From JALZAA01 sp035316025 (GTDB lineage Bacteria; Actinomycetota; Acidimicrobiia; IMCC26256; JACDBD01), in NCBI GenBank assembly GCA_035316025.1, contig DATFXL010000077.1:1-14293 (forward strand): a stretch of 14,293 bases of DNA. The letters are read 5' to 3'. Positions 13,601 to 14,293 of this stretch are shown piece by piece (position 1 is the stretch's first letter; every line of letters begins with the position of its first letter). Position numbers and translations under genes: made by a program. The notes beneath the pieces were generated by a model, which was not told the DNA's origin, did not search any database, and saw only the letters and a list, made by a program, of their open reading frames with translations.

Positions 13601-14293
13601 TTGGGCCTTCGTCGCTTCGCCGATGCTGAGGTTGAACTCGGCTCCGTGGTACCTGCCGCGCTGTCGGCGGCGCCTCCCGAGGTTGCGTCTGGGGGGAGAC
13701 TTCTTCCTCGACGTAACACGAATGGCTTGTGTCGGATCTGTGGCGAACGAGAAGCAACTACCCGCGAGCACGTACCTCCGCGAGCCGCCGGGAACGACCG
13801 TACGGGACGCTCGCACACGCTCGACGAGTGGCTCGCGCGCGATGACCTGGGGACGATCCCGGGTGGCCTTGTCGAGCAGGGTGGGATCTTTGGGCTCACG
13901 TTGTGTGATGGCTGCAACCGGCGTTCGGGTCGGTATGCCGGGGAATACCGTGACTGGGCTGCCACCAGCTCGCGGCTGATCACAGAAGTCCCGAATTCGC
14001 CGGTTGAGCTTGATCAGCTACCGAGCCTCCATGTTGTTGGAGTTCGACTCGGGCCGGATGTCCGGCCTGGCGCATTTGCCCGCCAGGTACTCGCGTCTAT
14101 GTGCAGCGCGGCGGGCCCTTGGGACGTTGCGGCTCGGAATCCCGAGATTCGAGACATGGTTCTTCGGGACGGTGTGGGGCGGCTCCCATCGCCGTTGTCG
14201 CTGTCTATGGGACTCTTTCTTGGACCGCACGCGTTTATTGCCGGTCCGTCGCTGCAGGTCAATCTGCCGACGAACGAGTGGCGGTGGATCGCT
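13601..14293 (+). CDS. HNH-type nuclease-like protein, 5' part (runs off the window)
   Basis: A frame is open from 13586 to the window end with no stop after the TAA at 13583. Counting from TTG 13601, 231 residues are visible. They contain the zinc-binding, HNH-like layout GLCRICGE (42-49, C44/C47), TTREHVPPRA (53-62, E56-H57) and LTLCDGCNRRSG (99-110, C102/C105/N106): CxxC, then EHVPP, then CxxCN. This matches HNH nucleases of phages, islands and defence loci. The later part (PGAFARQVLASMCSAAGPWD; LPTNEWRWIA) looks like ordinary globular protein and no family is recognised for it. The start is uncertain: TTG 13601 and GTG 13646 are both possible, and neither has a good ribosome binding site. 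Codons ending in T (CTT, GTT, CGT, TCT, GAT) are more frequent than in the other genes, suggesting horizontal acquisition. Confidence 0.7.
   Translation, partial: MGLRRFADAEVELGSVVPAALSAAPPEVASGGRLLPRRNTNGLCRICGEREATTREHVPPRAAGNDRTGRSHTLDEWLARDDLGTIPGGLVEQGGIFGLTLCDGCNRRSGRYAGEYRDWAATSSRLITEVPNSPVELDQLPSLHVVGVRLGPDVRPGAFARQVLASMCSAAGPWDVAARNPEIRDMVLRDGVGRLPSPLSLSMGLFLGPHAFIAGPSLQVNLPTNEWRWIA

Noticed and set aside
13407..13979. A 190-codon plus-strand frame near the right end
   Set aside because: The frame open to the window end contains the CxxC/EHVPP/CxxCN core; this one is Arg/Ser-rich and overlaps it.

Overview
The window looks like chromosomal DNA of a high-GC actinobacterium. The coding DNA is strongly GC-rich, GTG starts are common, and a TANNNT hexamer repeatedly sits 6-8 nt before a start codon, which is the pattern of actinobacterial leaderless mRNAs. 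An Acidimicrobiia-like lineage is possible, but that is an inference. There is no CRISPR array, insertion sequence or rRNA. Three tRNA genes are present.

Layout. (1) 1-2998, plus strand: tail of an unknown gene, a TetR regulator, prephenate dehydratase (pheA), seryl-tRNA synthetase (serS, overlapping pheA by 4 nt) and a tRNA-Ser(UGA) 10 nt after serS. (2) 3048-5052: a small luciferase-domain protein (minus) divergent from a GH13 alpha-glucosidase (plus). (3) 5113-7335: a DUF3159 membrane protein and an HhH-PHP phosphoesterase (minus, operon), divergent from an SRPBCC protein; the two -10 boxes overlap in one GGTACC. (4) 7381-8124, plus: tRNA-Ser(GCU) and an RraA-like aldolase. (5) 8121-10583: a tight minus-strand operon (cupin, glyoxylate-reductase-like dehydrogenase, cupin) divergent from a ureidoglycolate-lyase (AllA)-like gene. 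(6) 10580-13069, minus: a DAO/glycine-oxidase-like flavoenzyme, then a DinB/maleylpyruvate-isomerase-like protein overlapping a TetR regulator, with a 25-bp palindromic operator in front. (7) 13165-end: tRNA-Arg(ACG), a gene-poor stretch of different texture, and the 5' part of an HNH-type zinc-binding nuclease gene that runs off the window. This last part may be the edge of a genomic island.

How the genes may work together. Regions 4-6 contain an AllA-like protein (which would release glyoxylate and urea from ureidoglycolate), a glycine-oxidase-like enzyme (glycine to glyoxylate), a GyaR-like reductase (glyoxylate to glycolate), an RraA-like aldolase and two single-domain cupins. Together they suggest a small 2-oxoacid/glyoxylate module that does not match a standard allantoin operon. 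This is the best candidate for an undescribed system here, but only the family assignments are seen directly; the pathway is inferred. The serS region groups a synthetase with two serine tRNAs within 6 kb. Apart from the stretch around 13.2-13.6 kb the window is densely coding.
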